From Saprospirales bacterium GYS_P2D (GTDB lineage: Bacteria > Bacteroidota > Bacteroidia > Chitinophagales > Saprospiraceae): a stretch of 64,000 bases of DNA. Below are positions 18,512 to 27,919 of the stretch, piece after piece (position 1 is the stretch's first letter; each line of letters starts with the position of its first letter). The translations under genes and the position numbers were made by a program. Below the pieces are notes generated by a model. The model made no database searches. It was not told where the DNA came from and saw only the letters and a list, made by a program, of their open reading frames with translations. The stretch spans positions 62,001 through 126,000 of the forward strand of contig WUUP01000009.1 of the NCBI GenBank assembly GCA_009833045.1, given 5' to 3'.

Positions 18512-18872
18512 CGAGATACTCTGCGACCGATTGTATTTGGTCTTCACTTAATATGTCTTTGTATGGTGTCATGAGACCTTTACCATTAGTGATTTGATTG
18601 ATACGCTCTTCGAGTGTGATGGTGGAGGCAGAGAGGTCCTTAGCGCCACTCACTCCGAGCTTACCATCTGCTCCATGACAGATTACACAATACTGCTTAT
18701 AGATGAGTCTACCCTTACGATTAGACTTAGCAGCCGTCTCAGTAGCTTCCTTTTTTACTTCTTCTTTAGCTGGTGTATTACTACTTGCAGAAGGCTCTGC
18801 AGGCTTCTCACCTCCACATGCGATCAACGTCATGAGGCCCAGCGCACTAATTATAATGACAAATTTTTTCAT
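18495..18872 (-). CDS. Cytochrome c lipoprotein, single heme
   Basis: A 125-residue protein from the ATG at 18872. The lipoprotein signal peptide (LMTLIACGG) is followed by an Ala/Ser/Pro/Lys-rich linker and a class I cytochrome c domain with CVICH as the heme site and TPYKDILSE supplying the distal Met region (GLMTPY). It is expected in the periplasm, lipid-anchored. Its 3' end overlaps the TonB-receptor start by 17 bp, so the two are probably co-expressed. That hints at redox chemistry connected to uptake of the receptor's substrate; this link is inference. Confidence 0.88.
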   Translation of the reverse strand: MKKFVIIISALGLMTLIACGGEKPAEPSASSNTPAKEEVKKEATETAAKSNRKGRLIYKQYCVICHGADGKLGVSGAKDLSASTITLEERINQITNGKGLMTPYKDILSEDQIQSVAEYLDELRK

Positions 18873-18961
18873 ACTATATACTTTATTCATGTAAAAACGA
18901 ATCAGCAAAGTAATAATCTCAAATCATATTCTCCCCTCCGCCGATACGTCTTTTTCTGATT

Positions 18962-19897
18962 TTATATGATTCCTTGCTCTACGAGATAGCGCTCGGCATC
19001 GAGTGCGGCCATACAGCCTGTACCAGCAGCAGTGACTGCCTGTCGATATACATTATCTGCGGCGTCACCAGAGGCGAATACTCCTGGACGATTAGTGTAG
19101 CTCGTACCAGCCTTGACTGTCAGATATCCTGTCTGATCCATATCTATCCACCCTTTAAAGATGTCAGTATTGGGCTTATGTCCAATCGCTACGAAAAAAC
19201 CAGATACATCGATATCTTTAATCTCTGAGGTGATTCTATTTTTCACTTTCACTCCCGTGACCTCTGTATCACCTAATACTTCTACTGTCTCCGTATTCCA
19301 ATGTATCTGAATATTTGGAGTATCAATCACACGCTGCTGCATAATCTTCGAAGCACGCATCTCATCACGACGTACGAGCATATGCACAGTTGGGCAGAGT
19401 TTTGACAGATAGGTCGCCTCTTCTGCAGCAGTATCACCGCCTCCGACTAATGCTACATCTTTACCTCTGAAGAAAAAGCCATCACATACTGCACAAGCTG
19501 AGACACCCTGATTCATGAGACGTTGCTCTGACTCGAGACCCAGCCACTTTGCACTTGCCCCTGTAGAGATGATGACAGTATGAGCTTTCACCTCTTCGCC
19601 TGACTCCGTCCATATCCTATGCACAGGACCAGTAAAATCGACTTTACCTATCATCTCATACTTGACCTCAGTACCAAATCTCTCTGCCTGCTTTCTGAAC
19701 TCATCCATCATCTGAGGACCTCCTATGCCATCTGGATATCCAGGATAGTTTTCGACATCTGTGGTGATCATGAGCTGACCTCCCGGCTCTGGTCCGGTAT
19801 ACACTACTGGCTTCATTCCCGCACGAGCTGCATATATAGCTGCTGTATATCCCGCAGGTCCAGATCCGATTATTACGCAGTTTAATACTTCTGCCAT
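18962..19897 (-). CDS. trxB: Thioredoxin reductase
   Basis: A 311-residue FAD/NADPH enzyme that reduces thioredoxin in the cytoplasm. The FAD-binding GSGPAGYTAAIYAARAG is at about 12-28, the redox disulfide CAVCDG at about 136-141, the NADPH site GGGDTAAEEA at about 151-160, and the C-terminal FAD motif FASGDAADNVYRQAVTAAG near 280. Length is typical. Monocistronic, with its own promoter box at 19970-19977. Confidence 0.97.
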   Translation of the reverse strand: MAEVLNCVIIGSGPAGYTAAIYAARAGMKPVVYTGPEPGGQLMITTDVENYPGYPDGIGGPQMMDEFRKQAERFGTEVKYEMIGKVDFTGPVHRIWTESGEEVKAHTVIISTGASAKWLGLESEQRLMNQGVSACAVCDGFFFRGKDVALVGGGDTAAEEATYLSKLCPTVHMLVRRDEMRASKIMQQRVIDTPNIQIHWNTETVEVLGDTEVTGVKVKNRITSEIKDIDVSGFFVAIGHKPNTDIFKGWIDMDQTGYLTVKAGTSYTNRPGVFASGDAADNVYRQAVTAAGTGCMAALDAERYLVEQGII

Positions 19898-19969
19898 ATT
19901 ATTCTTTTGATCTATGATTAGTTATTTTCAATATTATATGTCTATAACACGTATGATTAAACGAGGTTG

Positions 19970-19977
19970 CAAAAGTA
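19970..19977 (-). promoter_or_regulatory. Probable trxB -7 promoter box
   Basis: The minus strand reads TACTTTTG, a TAnnTTTG match about 73 nt upstream of trxB. The nearest TTTG lies 25 nt further upstream, beyond the ideal spacing. Confidence 0.45.
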
Positions 19978-20071
19978 ATTTTTTAATACCGCTTCACCTA
20001 CCCAAACTGTCCGTATCACGGCAGTTTTATACATAGAGAATAAAATAATATAAATTTTTATGGAATTGATA

Positions 20072-20102
20072 TTTGTCAATTTCATGTATTGCCCTATATT
20101 TG
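20072..20102 (+). promoter_or_regulatory. Consensus Bacteroidota promoter of the small RNA
   Basis: TTTG at 20072-20075, a 19-nt spacer and TATATTTG at 20095-20102 match both the -33 and -7 consensus and the preferred spacing. Transcription should begin near 20108. This is the best promoter match in the window. Confidence 0.8.
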
Positions 20103-20107
20103 TACTC

Positions 20108-20176
20108 AGACGGCGCCCTGCCGTCTCTCATTCATACCCTTGTAACGTTTGGCCCATCGAAGGATGGGCTTTTTTT
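20108..20176 (+). ncRNA. Candidate small RNA, about 68 nt
   Basis: It starts just after a consensus promoter and ends in an intrinsic terminator. Hairpin 1 (20108-20126) has a perfect 7-bp stem AGACGGC/GCCGTCT with loop GCCCT. A single-stranded linker of 25 nt (20127-20151) follows. Hairpin 2 (20152-20169) is the terminator stem. No start codon with a sensible peptide is present. It lies between divergent trxB and the secreted protein at 20292. It could be a free regulatory RNA, or the attenuated leader of the 20292 gene, whose ATG is 116 nt beyond the terminator. No known RNA family was recognised. Confidence 0.6.
20152..20176 (+). terminator. Intrinsic terminator of the small RNA
   Basis: A perfect 7-bp stem GCCCATC/GATGGGC with a GAAG tetraloop is followed directly by seven T. 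Confidence 0.85.
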
Positions 20177-20291
20177 ATGCCCATACTTTCCAGCCCCAGT
20201 AAATACCCTTATAGGTAGTCCAACAGACCTTATTATATTGGCTATTCAAGTCCAGTTGTCATATTTGATGCTTTTGGGTAACTTTATAAGC

Positions 20292-22274
20292 ATGAAAAAT
20301 TCTGTCACCATCCTTATGCTATTCCTAACCATAGGAATATGCGACATACACCTTGCCTTTGGGCAGTCATGGACGCATATGGACGTGGCCCCAGGCATCA
20401 AGCCTACCTTAGCACTCGACACAGCAGATCAAGTACACATAGCATTTGTCAACGAAGCTAACTCTGGATGGCTCAAGCATGCTACTCGAGCTGACTCTTC
20501 TTGGGACATCTCGACGCCCGCCGAAGGATACTTCTATGGTCCTATAGATATAGCTATCAACCAAAACAATCATCTATATATCGCCTATCACGATCATAAT
20601 ACTATGGGTGGCAATGAGGCTATCGTCAGCTACATTGATGGCGCATGGACTAATACCGTCATTGATGACAATGGGCACGATGGCTGGGACAATAGTATTG
20701 CATTTGATAGCCAAGGCGTACCGCATACAGCAAGTATCGATCCAAATGGTGGAGGCACTGAATATGCTACGATCATAGATGGCAACTGGGTCAAGCAAAG
20801 CCTTGGCACACCGAGCACCTTTTATCAATACGCTACAGATATCGTCATAGGTTCTGATGATCAACCACACATTTGCTTTTATTATGATGACGACAATACA
20901 CTATTCTATATGAAGAGAGACTCCATTGGCTGGCAAAGTGGAAAAGTGGATGAAGCTGGTGGTTTATTTCCATCTATGATCCTCGACGATCAAGACTTAC
21001 CTCACATCGCCTACTTCACAGAAGGCGATGAAGAGGATACTGGAGAAGTAAAATATGCTTTTTTTAACGGATCAGAATGGAACATCTCTACTGTAGCCAA
21101 TCTCTCTAATGCCCCACTGGGTCGTACAGGGAGTCGCCGTATTACTTCGCTTCAGCGAGATCATCAGGGACAGTTGCATATGACTTATTGCGATAGAGAT
21201 GTCTTAGTATTTGCTACGCTGACCGGAGATGGCTCATGGCTACAGGATACTATCTTAGATGCCAAGAGTAATGCTATGACACTCGGAGCACAGAGTTCTT
21301 TGGAGTTTGATAGAGAGGGTACCCCACATGTCACTTACTATCAGGTCACTTCTACCTCTCCCTTGTCGGGAATGATCAGATATACCTATCGCTCAGAACT
21401 GGATGACAAGGACAATGATGGATATAATGAGGCTGTAGACTGCAATGATCTGGACGCCAGTATCAATCCTGGAGCAGAAGAAATACCCAACAACGGAATC
21501 GATGAAAACTGTGATGGTGAGGTTTTATTTATTGATGCAGATATGGATGGCTTTCATGAAGGCATAGATTGTGATGATTCCGACCCTGACATCAATCCAA
21601 TGGCTGAAGAAATAGCGAATAATGATATAGATGAAAACTGCGATGGAGATACACTCTACATAGATCTCGACATGGATGGATATCATGGTGGCATCGACTG
21701 CGATGATAATAATCCAAATATCAATCCTGGTGCAGAAGAAATAGAAGGCAATAGCATCGATGAAAACTGTGATGGCGACATCATAGGCGATCCGGCTATC
21801 ATAGTATCAGGTACTATTACAAATAGAGGAGGATTTCCTATCTCAGGTGTGACCGTCCTATTAAGCCAAGACAGTAGTGTCTCTATGATCACTGATAGTA
21901 CAGGTACATTCAGTTTTGGTCCGCTCGATGTGGATGATGATGCGGTACTGACCTTATTCAAAAATACAAATGCTGCCAATGGTGTATCATCAATAGATCT
22001 CATAGCAGTCACCAATCATATCCTCGCTAAAGTGCCCATCACTGATGACATACTCCTCCAAGCAGCAGACGTCACTGGGGACAATCGTATCTCATCCATC
22101 GATCTGGTCGAAATGACTAATGTCATACTCGAAAAATGGGATGGATTCAACAATAAAGACTCGTGGGAATTTATCCCGAACGCTATAAATCTAAACAGTA
22201 CCGAAAACCAAACTCTCAGCATCACTGCCTACAAAGTGGGAGACCTCAATGGCAATGCTGACCCAAATCGATAA
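20292..22274 (+). CDS. Secreted beta-propeller-like protein with three MopE-type repeats and dockerin-like end
   Basis: 660 residues from the ATG at 20292, which opens a good signal peptide ([24 protein letters not shown]). The frame is open back to 20073, but that part spans the small-RNA locus. Residues of about 25-370 repeat a pattern of bladed beta sheets ([46 protein letters not shown]) like sialidase/propeller folds. Three MopE-like metal-binding repeats follow at about 375-495 (DCDDxDPxINPxAEEI, IDENCDG), then a carboxypeptidase-regulatory-like Ig module. Two dockerin-like loops ([30 protein letters not shown]) and GDLNGNADP end the protein. A paralogous gene follows after 3 nt. Binding role unknown. 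Confidence 0.8.
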   Translation: MKNSVTILMLFLTIGICDIHLAFGQSWTHMDVAPGIKPTLALDTADQVHIAFVNEANSGWLKHATRADSSWDISTPAEGYFYGPIDIAINQNNHLYIAYHDHNTMGGNEAIVSYIDGAWTNTVIDDNGHDGWDNSIAFDSQGVPHTASIDPNGGGTEYATIIDGNWVKQSLGTPSTFYQYATDIVIGSDDQPHICFYYDDDNTLFYMKRDSIGWQSGKVDEAGGLFPSMILDDQDLPHIAYFTEGDEEDTGEVKYAFFNGSEWNISTVANLSNAPLGRTGSRRITSLQRDHQGQLHMTYCDRDVLVFATLTGDGSWLQDTILDAKSNAMTLGAQSSLEFDREGTPHVTYYQVTSTSPLSGMIRYTYRSELDDKDNDGYNEAVDCNDLDASINPGAEEIPNNGIDENCDGEVLFIDADMDGFHEGIDCDDSDPDINPMAEEIANNDIDENCDGDTLYIDLDMDGYHGGIDCDDNNPNINPGAEEIEGNSIDENCDGDIIGDPAIIVSGTITNRGGFPISGVTVLLSQDSSVSMITDSTGTFSFGPLDVDDDAVLTLFKNTNAANGVSSIDLIAVTNHILAKVPITDDILLQAADVTGDNRISSIDLVEMTNVILEKWDGFNNKDSWEFIPNAINLNSTENQTLSITAYKVGDLNGNADPNR

Positions 22275-22277
22275 ATC

Positions 22278-23588
22278 ATGAGTACTCAAAAAATAGTCTG
22301 GGGGGCCATCATAGCTGCCATCATCCTCCTGTCATTCAGCAGTGCACCTCCTATCGGACGGACAGGCGCCCCAGATCAAGGCTCATGCGCAGATAGCGGG
22401 TGTCACGAGATGAGTGATACTGATATCAATGGAGAGATAACCCTGCTCGGACTACCAGAGAGCTATCAGACAGATAGTATTTATAGCTTGATTCTCCAGC
22501 TTAGCGCTACTGCAGGTTCTCCTCGTAGTGCGGGATTTCAGATGACAGCACTTCGACCTAACAATAACGGCATCGGCACATTCAGAAATGCTGGTGAGCA
22601 GGTCACGATCGTATCGACCAGCAGAGAGCGAGCATTTGCTCAGCATAGTCCTGTAAAAGATTTTGATGGAGAGAGCTCGCTAAGCTACGAAGTAGAATGG
22701 GTAGCTCCCGATAGTAGTGAGATAGACTCGGTGATCTTTTATATAGCGACTAATTTTGTCAATGGGGATGGTGGCCGAAACGGAGACAAGGTCATCCTAC
22801 ATCAAGTAGTAACCATACCTGATACGAGCAGCACTGCTGTAGACATGGACAATGATGGCTACGATAGCACGGTAGACTGTGATGATACAGATCCTACTAT
22901 TAATCCTGATGCCACCGAAATCGCAAACAACAACATCGATGAAAACTGCGACGGCATAGCCGAAATGATAGATATGGACAATGATGGCTGGAACTCTGAT
23001 CTCGACTGTGACGATACAGATCCCACAATCAATCCCAATGCAATGGAAATATTGGACAATGATATCGACGAAAACTGTGATGGTCGGATCGAGCAGTCTC
23101 CTGACTCTACCCTATCTATCGCTGGGCTCATAGCCAATGCTGGCGGTGTAGGCATTCAAAATGTTGACATCATTTTACTACCTTCAGGTGATACTATAAA
23201 ATCTGACGCCTTTGGACTCTTTGACATCACTGACATAGATACTGAAGTCACAGAGATACAATTCAGCAAAAGAAACAATCCAGGTAACGGAGTATCAAGT
23301 CTCGATCTCATCAATATGACCAATCATATACTTGGGAGAAATATCATCGATGATCAAGATGTACTGCTGGCGGCTGATGTCAATCAAGATAGTCGCATAT
23401 CGTCTCAAGATATCGTGATCAGTACTAATGTCATTTTGGGTCGTAATGAAGATTTCGCAGGTATACCTTCTTGGATATTTGCCCCAGAGAGCATCTCTCT
23501 GAGTGATACTACCCTCAATCTGCAAAACATCCGCATCAAAGGTTTAAAAATCGGAGATCTCACAGGAGATGCTGACCCTAAGCAGTAG
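22278..23588 (+). CDS. Choice-of-anchor V-like exported protein with two MopE-type repeats and dockerin-like end
   Basis: 436 residues. An N-terminal membrane/signal segment is followed by PIGRTGAPDQGSCADSGCH, the opening of the choice-of-anchor V domain, here with a CX4CH rather than the usual CXXCH spacing (Cys37, Cys42, His43). That domain runs to about 175. Two MopE-like repeats (about 187-274), an Ig-like regulatory module and dockerin-like loops (SSLDLINMTNHILGR, SSQDIVISTNVILGR) follow. The end, KIGDLTGDADP, mirrors the preceding protein, so the pair share a duplicated C-terminal half. They are co-transcribed, with 3 nt between genes. A 7-bp hairpin overlaps the stop (23586-23611). Confidence 0.78.
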   Translation: MSTQKIVWGAIIAAIILLSFSSAPPIGRTGAPDQGSCADSGCHEMSDTDINGEITLLGLPESYQTDSIYSLILQLSATAGSPRSAGFQMTALRPNNNGIGTFRNAGEQVTIVSTSRERAFAQHSPVKDFDGESSLSYEVEWVAPDSSEIDSVIFYIATNFVNGDGGRNGDKVILHQVVTIPDTSSTAVDMDNDGYDSTVDCDDTDPTINPDATEIANNNIDENCDGIAEMIDMDNDGWNSDLDCDDTDPTINPNAMEILDNDIDENCDGRIEQSPDSTLSIAGLIANAGGVGIQNVDIILLPSGDTIKSDAFGLFDITDIDTEVTEIQFSKRNNPGNGVSSLDLINMTNHILGRNIIDDQDVLLAADVNQDSRISSQDIVISTNVILGRNEDFAGIPSWIFAPESISLSDTTLNLQNIRIKGLKIGDLTGDADPKQ

Positions 23589-23631
23589 GTGAAAGCAAAT
23601 CCAATCACCTAATAGCAAAGCGAATAAGATC

Positions 23632-24354
23632 TTACGCCAGATTATGGAAGACTTTCTGTACGTCTTCTTCTTCTTCCATCTTAGCGATGAGCTTGAGCAC
23701 CTCTTCTTCTGCCTCGCCAGTGACCTCTACCATATTCATGGGTATCCACTCGAGTTCTGATGATTTCACTTCGAGTCCTTTCTCCTCGAGAGCGCTCTGC
23801 ATCGTACCAAACTCTGAGAATGGCACTCGGATGACTATTCGTTCATTGCCATCGTCATCGGTACCTTCTCCCATCTCTTCCAGACCATAGTCGATCAGCT
23901 CCAGCTCCATCTCTTCAGGGTCGAGACCTTCAGGATCCAATTTGAATACTCCCATTTTATTAAATTGGAAAGAGACACTATTCTGAGTGCCGAGACTCCC
24001 ATTGCATTTATTGAATACGGCTCTGACTTTCGCAACGGTCCTAACAGGATTGTCCGTAGCCGTCTCAACGAGTATCGCCACTCCATGAGGAGCGTAGCCT
24101 TCATATAGAATCTCCTCATAGTCCGAGGTATCCTTTCCCATAGCACGCTTGATCGCTGCTTCGACTTTATCCTTAGGCATGTTGACACCTTTGGCATTCT
24201 GCATAGCACGACGGAGCGCAGGATTATTATCTGGATCAGGGCCACCAGCTTTGACAGCGATATTTATGTCCTTACCGATTCTCGAAAACTGTTTCGCCAT
24301 TCTGTCATAGCGAGCGAACATGCTGGCCTTTCTTACCTCAAATATTCTTCCCAT
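23632..24354 (-). CDS. yebC: YebC/PmpR family protein
   Basis: 240 residues, a full-length member: [27 protein letters not shown] at the N-terminus (the family's usual GHSKW start region is diverged), [43 protein letters not shown] and the [18 protein letters not shown] segment. Family members act as transcriptional regulators or, in some bacteria, relieve ribosome pausing at proline stretches; the role here is not resolved by sequence. Cytoplasmic. A TATTTTTG promoter box lies about 20 nt upstream. Confidence 0.93.
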   Translation of the reverse strand: MGRIFEVRKASMFARYDRMAKQFSRIGKDINIAVKAGGPDPDNNPALRRAMQNAKGVNMPKDKVEAAIKRAMGKDTSDYEEILYEGYAPHGVAILVETATDNPVRTVAKVRAVFNKCNGSLGTQNSVSFQFNKMGVFKLDPEGLDPEEMELELIDYGLEEMGEGTDDDGNERIVIRVPFSEFGTMQSALEEKGLEVKSSELEWIPMNMVEVTGEAEEEVLKLIAKMEEEEDVQKVFHNLA

Positions 24355-24373
24355 GGATATTTAGATTTGGCTG

Positions 24374-24381
24374 CAAAAATA
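24374..24381 (-). promoter_or_regulatory. Probable yebC -7 promoter box
   Basis: The minus strand reads TATTTTTG (TAnnTTTG) between the exonuclease stop and the yebC ATG, suggesting yebC has its own promoter. Confidence 0.4.
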
Positions 24382-24412
24382 ATCGACTTTAGGCTTTTTA
24401 GAAATCTGGAGA

Positions 24413-25177
24413 TTATTCTTCTTTATCTAAGGGCGTCACATAGACTACTGACTCATCTGAGAAAGGGTCCGTCTCGATGAGTCTGAGGTATACTCGAGCT
24501 GTAGCTATCAGATCATACTCACAGTATGCCACGATCTCTGGGAGGCGTCCTTCCCAGTAAGCTTGATTAACATCTTTACCACTCATTTCCATCTTTGGAC
24601 TGGGCACCCCGAGGACATGGCAGAGCATATTCAGTGAGCTGTAGTGCTTATAGTCACCAAACTTCCACATATCCATAGTATCGAGTAGATGATGGACCTG
24701 CCATGGCTTAGTCCCTGCGATATTGAGCAGATTAGGTAGCTTGATCTTATTGATCACGTAGCGGCGAGCCAAGAATGGAATGTCAAACTCCTTAATATTG
24801 TGTCCACACAAAAAATGATAATAGCTATCATAATAATGGTCATACAGCAATGCAGAAAAACGAGTCAACACATCGACCTCATCGTCACCTGCTATCGACA
24901 TCACTCTGAACTGACCCTCTGGCCCATCTTTATCCAGGTACCCTACTGATATACAGATCACCTTAGCATACTCTGCATAGATCGCAGACTTATCTTGATA
25001 GTATTGAGCGACTTTTTCATCATCCATTTCTACTGATCGTTGCTCAAAATATCGTCGTGCACGAGTGTCCCAAAGCCTCTGAAATTCAACAGACATCTCC
25101 TCATAGCTCGACACCTGACTGGCGGTCTCAATATCTAAAAAGAGGATTCTTCTGAGTTTTTCTTTAGGAAATGTCAT
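24413..25177 (-). CDS. Predicted 3'-5' DEDD exonuclease (PolB-like exonuclease domain)
   Basis: 254 residues. Exo I motif LFLDIETA (about 13-20) supplies Asp and Glu, Exo II is CGHNIKEFDIPFLARRYV (about 124-141), and Exo III is YCEYDLIATARVYLRL near 220. This is the stand-alone exonuclease related to the B-family DNA polymerase proofreading domain (PF10108 type). It probably acts in nucleic acid repair or turnover in the cytoplasm; the substrate is unknown. It lies upstream of yebC on the same strand, 58 bp apart. Confidence 0.88.
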   Translation of the reverse strand: MTFPKEKLRRILFLDIETASQVSSYEEMSVEFQRLWDTRARRYFEQRSVEMDDEKVAQYYQDKSAIYAEYAKVICISVGYLDKDGPEGQFRVMSIAGDDEVDVLTRFSALLYDHYYDSYYHFLCGHNIKEFDIPFLARRYVINKIKLPNLLNIAGTKPWQVHHLLDTMDMWKFGDYKHYSSLNMLCHVLGVPSPKMEMSGKDVNQAYWEGRLPEIVAYCEYDLIATARVYLRLIETDPFSDESVVYVTPLDKEE

Positions 25178-25284
25178 ACCATTACAACAAATTAAGGTAA
25201 TACCCTAATGAATCACGGACGAGTCAGGGTACATCTTTATCTCAAATTATAAACTTACACCTTTACCTAATTAAAACAAAGCAA

Positions 25285-26241
25285 ATGTCATCTCGTGTAA
25301 TTTCAGGAATAGCAATCGCATTACTTCTCCTACTTTCAGGTTACTTGTGGTACCAAAATACCGAACTCAAAAAAGGAATGAATACTCAGAAAACTGAGTT
25401 ATTAGAATTAGAAAAAGTACAGGCGGAATTGGACGCTGACTACCAAGCTGCTCTCGAGAGCATCGAAGGTCTCAGATCTGATAATATGGAGCTCAATAGC
25501 CTCATCGACAATCAAAAAGAGGAGCTCAAAGCTCAAAAAACTAAGATCGACGGACTCATCTGGACTCGTAGAGAGCTGGACAAAGCAAGAGAAGAGATAG
25601 CCCAGTTTGAGACACTCACAGCTACCTATCTCGCTCAGATCAGCGAACTCAAGAGTCAGACTGAGCAGCTCACAGCTGCTAATGCTACACTCACTACACA
25701 AAACGCTACGCTAAATCAAAACCTAACGGTTGAGAAAGAAGCCAACTCAAAACTTCAAGAAGTAAGAGCTGTCCTCGTGAGCGAAAAAGACGAACTCATC
25801 ACTAACAATAAAGCTCTCGCTGATAAGGTAGAGATCGGATCTGCTATCAAAATCAACTGGATGAGCTTTGACGGAGGTGAAGTAAAAGATGATGGCGAAT
25901 GGAAGTCACGTAAGAGAAATAAGAAAATGGAAACGCTCCGTACTTGCTTCCGCACAGAGACTAACGTAGTAGTACCTGCTGGAGAGGAGACTTTCTACCT
26001 ACGTATCATCACGCCTAATGGAGAGACGCTCGCATCTGACGATATGGGCTCAGGGGAGATCACTGACAAAATCTCTGGAAAATCTATGAGATATACGATC
26101 TCAGGCACACTCACATATAACAATGAGGATACTGAAGCATGCATGGACTGGAAGCCGGCTACGGAGCCAATCGATGGAGAGTATTCAGTAGAAATCTATA
26201 ACAAAGGATATAAAGTCGGCCAAGGAGTATTTGAGCTATAA
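25285..26241 (+). CDS. Membrane-anchored coiled-coil protein
   Basis: 318 residues. A single N-terminal membrane helix (IAIALLLLLSGYLWYQ) is followed by a long coiled coil from about 30 to 185, rich in Glu, Lys, Gln, Leu and Ala with repeats such as LTAANATLTTQNATLNQNL. A globular C-terminal domain of about 120 residues follows (MSFDGGEVKDDGEWKSRKRNKKMETLRTC ... YTISGTLTYNN). The topology suggests the inner membrane with the rest in the periplasm. Such proteins are common in Bacteroidota next to no fixed partner. Function unknown. A strong terminator follows. Confidence 0.8.
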   Translation: MSSRVISGIAIALLLLLSGYLWYQNTELKKGMNTQKTELLELEKVQAELDADYQAALESIEGLRSDNMELNSLIDNQKEELKAQKTKIDGLIWTRRELDKAREEIAQFETLTATYLAQISELKSQTEQLTAANATLTTQNATLNQNLTVEKEANSKLQEVRAVLVSEKDELITNNKALADKVEIGSAIKINWMSFDGGEVKDDGEWKSRKRNKKMETLRTCFRTETNVVVPAGEETFYLRIITPNGETLASDDMGSGEITDKISGKSMRYTISGTLTYNNEDTEACMDWKPATEPIDGEYSVEIYNKGYKVGQGVFEL

Positions 26242-26290
26242 TAGGCTCACCTTTTAGAGGAAATCAACTTATCCCTAAAACCGATTTAAG

Positions 26291-26328
26291 AAAAACCTTG
26301 TTGAGTCTATCAGCAAGGTTTTTTCTTT
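26291..26328 (+). terminator. Intrinsic terminator
   Basis: A 10-bp inverted repeat AAAAACCTTG/CAAGGTTTTT around a 13-nt loop is followed by more T (TTTTTTCTTTT), 49 nt after the coiled-coil gene. Confidence 0.8.
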
Positions 26329-26350
26329 TACCCTTTAAATCATAATCACA

Positions 26351-26719
26351 TTGCCTAAATCTGAAAAAGTCTTAGTCCTCGGAGCATCTCCAAATCCCGA
26401 TCGATACTCTCATATCGCCAGTAATATGCTCGCCAAGTACGGGCATCAAGTGGTCGCTGTAGGACGTCGCAGAGGGCAAATTGGAGATATAGACATCCTT
26501 CCTGAAATGTCTACTGCCGAAGACATCGACACGCTGACGCTCTATCTCAATCCTAAAGTCCAAGAATCGTATATAGACGATATAATAGAGCTAAAACCCA
26601 AACGGGTAATCTTCAATCCTGGTACAGAAAACCAAGAATCAGTATACAGGCTGCAAGAAGCGGGTATAGATACCATAGATGCCTGCACATTGGTGATGCT
26701 CAGGACAGGGCAGTTTTAG
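26351..26719 (+). CDS. CoA-binding domain protein (TTG start)
   Basis: 122 residues with the Rossmann-type CoA_binding_2 fold. KVLVLGASPNPDRYSHIASNML is the nucleotide-binding beginning, and the ending AGIDTIDACTLVMLRTGQF is typical of the YccU-type family. Cytoplasmic; the biological role of the family is unclear. TTG at 26351 is the only sensible start, because the GASPNPDRYS motif begins at about residue 11. It sits just after a terminator and overlaps the convergent proline dehydrogenase stop by 4 bp. Confidence 0.85.
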   Translation: MPKSEKVLVLGASPNPDRYSHIASNMLAKYGHQVVAVGRRRGQIGDIDILPEMSTAEDIDTLTLYLNPKVQESYIDDIIELKPKRVIFNPGTENQESVYRLQEAGIDTIDACTLVMLRTGQF

Positions 26720-27912
26720 CAGATACCTCTGCGATCCATTTCGGACTGAATCAGACGCAGCTCTCTACTCGCTTCACCTGTCACCGAGGTATTTTCTTCT
26801 GCTCTTCGTATGAGATACTCTGTCACTTCATGGACGGGTCCATAGACGATATATTTAGCTACGTTAAATCCTTTTTTGGCCAGATTAAATGTCAGGTAGT
26901 CACTCATGCCCTGTAGCTGAGAAAAATTGAGATGTGGATGATCCATCGGCAGTCCACGACTGATGATCTCTTGCGCCATCATCGCAGTACTTTTGACATT
27001 GTGAGTAGCACAGATGAGCGAGATCTGCTCATAGTGCTCTAAACAAAAACTGATGGCCGCATCAAAATCTCGATCAGTATCCTCCTTAGTGTCTTGTATA
27101 GGTGACGGGTAGCCCATCTCTTTAGCTCGCTCTCGCTCTTTGTCCATATAGGCTCCTCGGACACACTTGGCGCCCAGCATATAGCCTGCTTCTTGAGCTA
27201 TAGCAAAATCAGATTTCAACTTCGCTAATCTATCCTTGCGATATAGCTGATAGGTATTATATACGGTGACTCTTTCTTTGTTGTAGAGGCTCATCATCTC
27301 AGCTGCTGCCTCATCCATAGGGTCTTGCATCCAGCTCTCCTCTGCATCGAGCAGGATCCCTACCTCACGCTCGCAGGCTCGCTGACAGGCTGTATCGAGC
27401 CTCTCCCTGAATCTCGCATAGGCCTCCTCCTCTTCAGCAGTGAATGTTTCTGCTCGCTGTTTTTTCGCTAATAAACCATTGGGCACGAGAGCGGTAAGCT
27501 TACATACAGCAGCTGGCACACTATGATTAGATGCTGCGAAGTCGATCGCATTGATCAGTTCGTCCAAGGCATTTTCGAGATCTACTTCCTCAGTTTTCGC
27601 TTCTACTCCGTAGTCGAGTAGAGAGAGCACATTGTACTTATAGAGCTCATCGATTACCTCTTGACAGTCCAAGAGATTAAGTCCTCCGCAAAACTGTTTA
27701 AAGATCGTCTGTTTGATAATTGTCTTGACAAAAGGGAGTCTCAGTCTTAAGGCTGTCTTAGCTAAAGACTCTCCCACTTTGACTACTGCGGGATTATTCA
27801 TCACTTGAAAAAGTCGGGCAGTTTGTCTCAATTCTGCATCTGACTTATTCTGAAAAGCAATCTCAGTATTCGTAAAATCTGGGATGCTTAAAGGCTCAGT
27901 TTCTATTGCCAT
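26716..27912 (-). CDS. Proline dehydrogenase
   Basis: 398 residues, an FAD-dependent TIM barrel that oxidises proline to pyrroline-5-carboxylate and passes electrons to quinone. Family marks: LGAKCVRGAYMDKERERA, CATHNVKS, NFSQLQGMSDYLTFNLAKKGFNVAKYIVYGP and the C-terminal YLIRRAEENTSV. It is the single-function form typical of Bacteroidota; the P5C dehydrogenase partner is not in the window. It heads toward a convergent CoA-binding gene and lies 7 nt after aroE, so it is probably in the aroE transcript. Confidence 0.93.
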   Translation of the reverse strand: MAIETEPLSIPDFTNTEIAFQNKSDAELRQTARLFQVMNNPAVVKVGESLAKTALRLRLPFVKTIIKQTIFKQFCGGLNLLDCQEVIDELYKYNVLSLLDYGVEAKTEEVDLENALDELINAIDFAASNHSVPAAVCKLTALVPNGLLAKKQRAETFTAEEEEAYARFRERLDTACQRACEREVGILLDAEESWMQDPMDEAAAEMMSLYNKERVTVYNTYQLYRKDRLAKLKSDFAIAQEAGYMLGAKCVRGAYMDKERERAKEMGYPSPIQDTKEDTDRDFDAAISFCLEHYEQISLICATHNVKSTAMMAQEIISRGLPMDHPHLNFSQLQGMSDYLTFNLAKKGFNVAKYIVYGPVHEVTEYLIRRAEENTSVTGEASRELRLIQSEMDRRGIC

Positions 27913-27919
27913 TCGCTAT

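Noticed and set aside
20073-20291. 73-codon upstream extension of the propeller-protein gene
   Set aside because: Spans the promoter, the small RNA and its terminator, and the proper signal peptide begins at 20292.
23586-23611. 7-bp hairpin at the stop of the 22278 gene
   Set aside because: No T-run on either strand, so not called as a terminator.
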